In this document: piece by piece, positions 14,405 to 16,023 of the stretch
Layout: the number at the start of each line of letters is the position of its first letter
How positions within the stretch are numbered: the first letter of the stretch is position 1
Source of the DNA: Rhodobiaceae bacterium UBA7378
Lineage (GTDB): Bacteria; Pseudomonadota; Alphaproteobacteria; RS24
NCBI GenBank assembly: GCA_002469805.1
Contig: DKNW01000028.1
Span: 1-16,023, forward strand
DNA: 16,023 nucleotides
Direction: 5' to 3'
Position numbers and translations under genes: made by a program
The notes under the pieces: generated by a model
What the model saw: the letters and a program-made list of their open reading frames with translations, nothing else
Database searches by the model: none
What the model was told of the DNA's origin: nothing

Positions 14405-14526
14405 GTGCGTTCCCTTCAAAGTCAACCTATGCCGCTGGCGGCGTTGCCGCAAGGTTTTGGGCTGGTGTATTTTGCCGCGCCCCAATGGTCTTTGCGGCAA
14501 TTCATGCTTCATGGTAAGCCGGATAC
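14405..14526. promoter_or_regulatory. Divergent sufE/DUF1491 spacer with repeated GCCGC elements
   Basis: A 122-base spacer that should hold promoters for both directions. It contains a palindrome GCCGC-TG-GCGGC (14431-14442). TTGCCGC also occurs twice in direct order (14444-14450, 14472-14478) and once inverted as GCGGCAA (14494-14500); the last two could pair as a 7-bp stem. No clean -35/-10 pair was recognised. The repetition suggests a binding site array or an RNA structure. Confidence 0.4.
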
Positions 14527-14862
14527 ATGTGGCGCGTTAAAGCAGAAATATATGTTCAGGCGCTCGTGCGCCGGGTGAACGCGGAATGCACGGCTGTTGT
14601 CGCGCGTCGCGGCGATGGCGATGCAGGCGGCATGTTCGTGCGCGTTAACCGGCTGGATGGATGCTCGGGCCTGCTTGTTTCATTCACAGATATGGATGGC
14701 GGCCGCCGCTGGCGCGTGCTGGCACCGCATTTGACACCCGATGACCAGATAGACGATATGTTAGGGCGGGAGATCAAGCGCGACCCTGACATGTGGGTTG
14801 TCGAGATTGAAGACAAACAGGCGCGTCACTTTCTCGAAGAACACGTCGAGGGGGATTGGTAG
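14527..14862 (+). CDS. DUF1491 family protein
   Basis: A 111-residue cytoplasmic protein of the DUF1491 family, found mainly in alphaproteobacteria and without known function. The family pattern is clear: the N-terminal VKAEIYVQALVRRVNAE (4-20), VVARRGDGDAGGMFVRVNRLDG (24-45) and the C-terminal RDPDMWVVEIEDKQARHFL. There is no signal peptide or membrane segment. The ATG has no strong ribosome site. It is followed after two bases by the MscS-family gene, so the two are almost certainly cotranscribed. No catalytic residues can be proposed. Confidence 0.88.
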   Translation: MWRVKAEIYVQALVRRVNAECTAVVARRGDGDAGGMFVRVNRLDGCSGLLVSFTDMDGGRRWRVLAPHLTPDDQIDDMLGREIKRDPDMWVVEIEDKQARHFLEEHVEGDW

Positions 14863-14864
14863 TA

Positions 14865-16023
14865 ATGACAGACATGATACAGAGCTTTTTTTCGATGCTG
14901 TCGCAGGTCTGGGTGGACGGATTGCTGGGTATCAGCATTTCGCGCCTGATGCTGGCGGTTGGCGTGTTTATGTTTTTCACGATGTTGCGCGGGCTGTTCA
15001 CTCGGTTCGTGCTAAAGCGCTTTGAGCGCATCACTGCGCGGACCGAAACTGAGTTTGATGACCTGCTGCGCGACGCCATTGAAGAGCCGCTGAAGCTATT
15101 GTTTCTGGTGGTCGGTGTATTTTTCGCCGAACACACGCTTGGGCTTACTGGCATACCGGCAGAAATTGCTGACAAGGTTTTGCGCAGCATGCTTGCGATT
15201 TGCATTTTCTCTACCCTATATGCCGCGCTGCCACCGGTATTCTTTGGCTTGCGCCGCATTGAGCAATTGCTGTCCAAGGAAATTGTCCGATGGTTGATGA
15301 CAATTGCGCGATGGGGGATCATCCTCACCGGCGCGGCAACCGTTTTGCAGATCTGGGGTATTCAGATCGGACCTATCATTGCCGGTTTCGGCTTGTTCGG
15401 CGTTGCCGTTGCGCTGGGTGCGCAAGACTTGTTCAAAAATCTGTTGGGTGGCGTTTCTATTTTGGTGGAGCGCCGGTTCAAGATTGGCGATTGGGTGCGT
15501 GTCGAAAACATTGTTGAGGGCACAGTTGAGGACATTGGTTTCCGATCAACGCGGATCCGTCGTTTTGACCAAGTGCCGGTTGTGGTTCCGAACAATTTTT
15601 TTGCCGACTACGCCTTGATCAATTTTTCCGATATGACGCATCGACGTATTTTCTGGCAAATCGGCGTGGAGTATAAAACCAGCTCGGATCAGTTGCGCGA
15701 GATTTGCGGCCAGATCGAAAGCTGGCTCGACGCGAACAAGAACTTCATTAGCGACGGGCGGGTGCCGCGCCTGATTTTTGTGGATGGCTTTAATGAAAGC
15801 TCGATAGACATCATGGTTTATTGCTTTACCGAGACGATCGATTGGGAGGAATGGCTGGCGCACAAACAAGCGCTGGCTTTTGCAATCAAGGAAATCGTGG
15901 AAGGGGCAGGTACCGGTTTTGCTTTCCCCAGCCGGACGATTTATCACGAGCAGGGGTCACTTCCGCTGCCCGAGATTTTCGAACCGCCCATCGAGTCGCC
16001 CAAAGAGCCATCCAAAGAGCCAT
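14865..16023 (+). CDS. MscS-family mechanosensitive channel, 3' end outside window
   Basis: An open frame from ATG 14865 to the window edge (386 residues so far, no stop). Hydrophobic segments lie at about 20-45, 76-95, 105-128, 148-165 and 168-186. The pore helix and beta domain are clear: AGFGLFGVAVALGAQDLFKN (173-192), then LVERRFKIGDWVRVENIVEG (200-219), EDIGFRSTRIRRFD and VVVPNNFFAD (239-248). This is the MscS fold: an inner-membrane channel opening under membrane tension to release solutes. The C-terminus becomes a Pro/Lys/Glu repeat tail (PKEPSKEP) at the edge. It begins two bases after the DUF1491 stop codon, with no separate ribosome site, so translation is probably coupled. Confidence 0.9.
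   Translation, partial: MTDMIQSFFSMLSQVWVDGLLGISISRLMLAVGVFMFFTMLRGLFTRFVLKRFERITARTETEFDDLLRDAIEEPLKLLFLVVGVFFAEHTLGLTGIPAEIADKVLRSMLAICIFSTLYAALPPVFFGLRRIEQLLSKEIVRWLMTIARWGIILTGAATVLQIWGIQIGPIIAGFGLFGVAVALGAQDLFKNLLGGVSILVERRFKIGDWVRVENIVEGTVEDIGFRSTRIRRFDQVPVVVPNNFFADYALINFSDMTHRRIFWQIGVEYKTSSDQLREICGQIESWLDANKNFISDGRVPRLIFVDGFNESSIDIMVYCFTETIDWEEWLAHKQALAFAIKEIVEGAGTGFAFPSRTIYHEQGSLPLPEIFEPPIESPKEPSKEP
16000..16023 (+). repeat. 12-bp tandem repeat at the 3' edge, inside the MscS-family gene
   Basis: CCAAAGAGCCAT occurs twice, head to tail and exactly (16000-16011, 16012-16023), in frame and coding KEP-S repeats. The repeat unit is a multiple of three, so copy changes would keep the frame. 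How many copies follow is beyond the window. Confidence 0.8.

Noticed and set aside
14405..14512. N-terminal extension of SufE
   Set aside because: SufE proteins start near the MSLENLLADF segment; a ribosome site lies six bases before it, and the extension is Arg/Gln-rich spacer read-through.

Overview
The window reads as ordinary chromosome of an alphaproteobacterium. The evidence is the combination of a DUF1491 gene, a SufE gene, a DUF6456 gene paired with a gene for a stand-alone DnaA domain-IV-like protein, tRNA genes with encoded CCA, moderate GC with alphaproteobacterial codon use, and frequent GTG/TTG starts. Genus cannot be read from the sequence. There is no insertion sequence, integrase, phage gene or CRISPR array, and no gene-free stretch above 300 bases (the longest is about 223).

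Left edge (1-1400): the 5' end of a tRNA-Pro gene on the minus strand, with a good promoter and a hairpin just before the mature tRNA. It is divergent from a membrane-anchored SMP-30/strictosidine-synthase-like beta-propeller protein. A complete tRNA-Gln(UUG) follows.

Minus-strand run (1468-9778): eight closely packed genes, transcribed right to left. They encode an acyl-CoA synthetase, a ChaC-like gamma-glutamylcyclotransferase, a MaoC-type enoyl-CoA hydratase, MsrB, an S9A oligopeptidase (oligopeptidase B type), a beta-lactamase-fold serine hydrolase, a nitronate-monooxygenase-like flavoprotein and a CDP-alcohol phosphatidyltransferase. Several junctions overlap or are under 15 bases, so an operon or two adjoining operons is likely. 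A crotonase gene (9874-10788) is divergent from the acyl-CoA synthetase gene; together with the MaoC hydratase they suggest activation and beta-oxidation-like processing of a carboxylic acid whose identity is not visible.

Regulator/transport block (10793-12600, minus): a MarR-like winged-helix protein followed by an MFS transporter, the classical layout of a regulator and its efflux pump.

DnaA-IV-like/DUF6456 module (12824-14039, plus): two overlapping genes, divergent from the marR-like gene across an AT-rich region with a sigma70-like promoter and short inverted repeats. This is the least understood and most interesting part of the window. The first gene keeps the DnaA DNA-binding helix-turn-helix without the ATPase; the second has a probable winged helix and a DUF6456 domain of unknown function.

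Right edge: sufE (minus, its 3' end overlapping the DUF6456 gene), then DUF1491 and an MscS-family channel gene (plus, two bases apart). The channel gene runs off the window end, where a 12-base tandem repeat begins.
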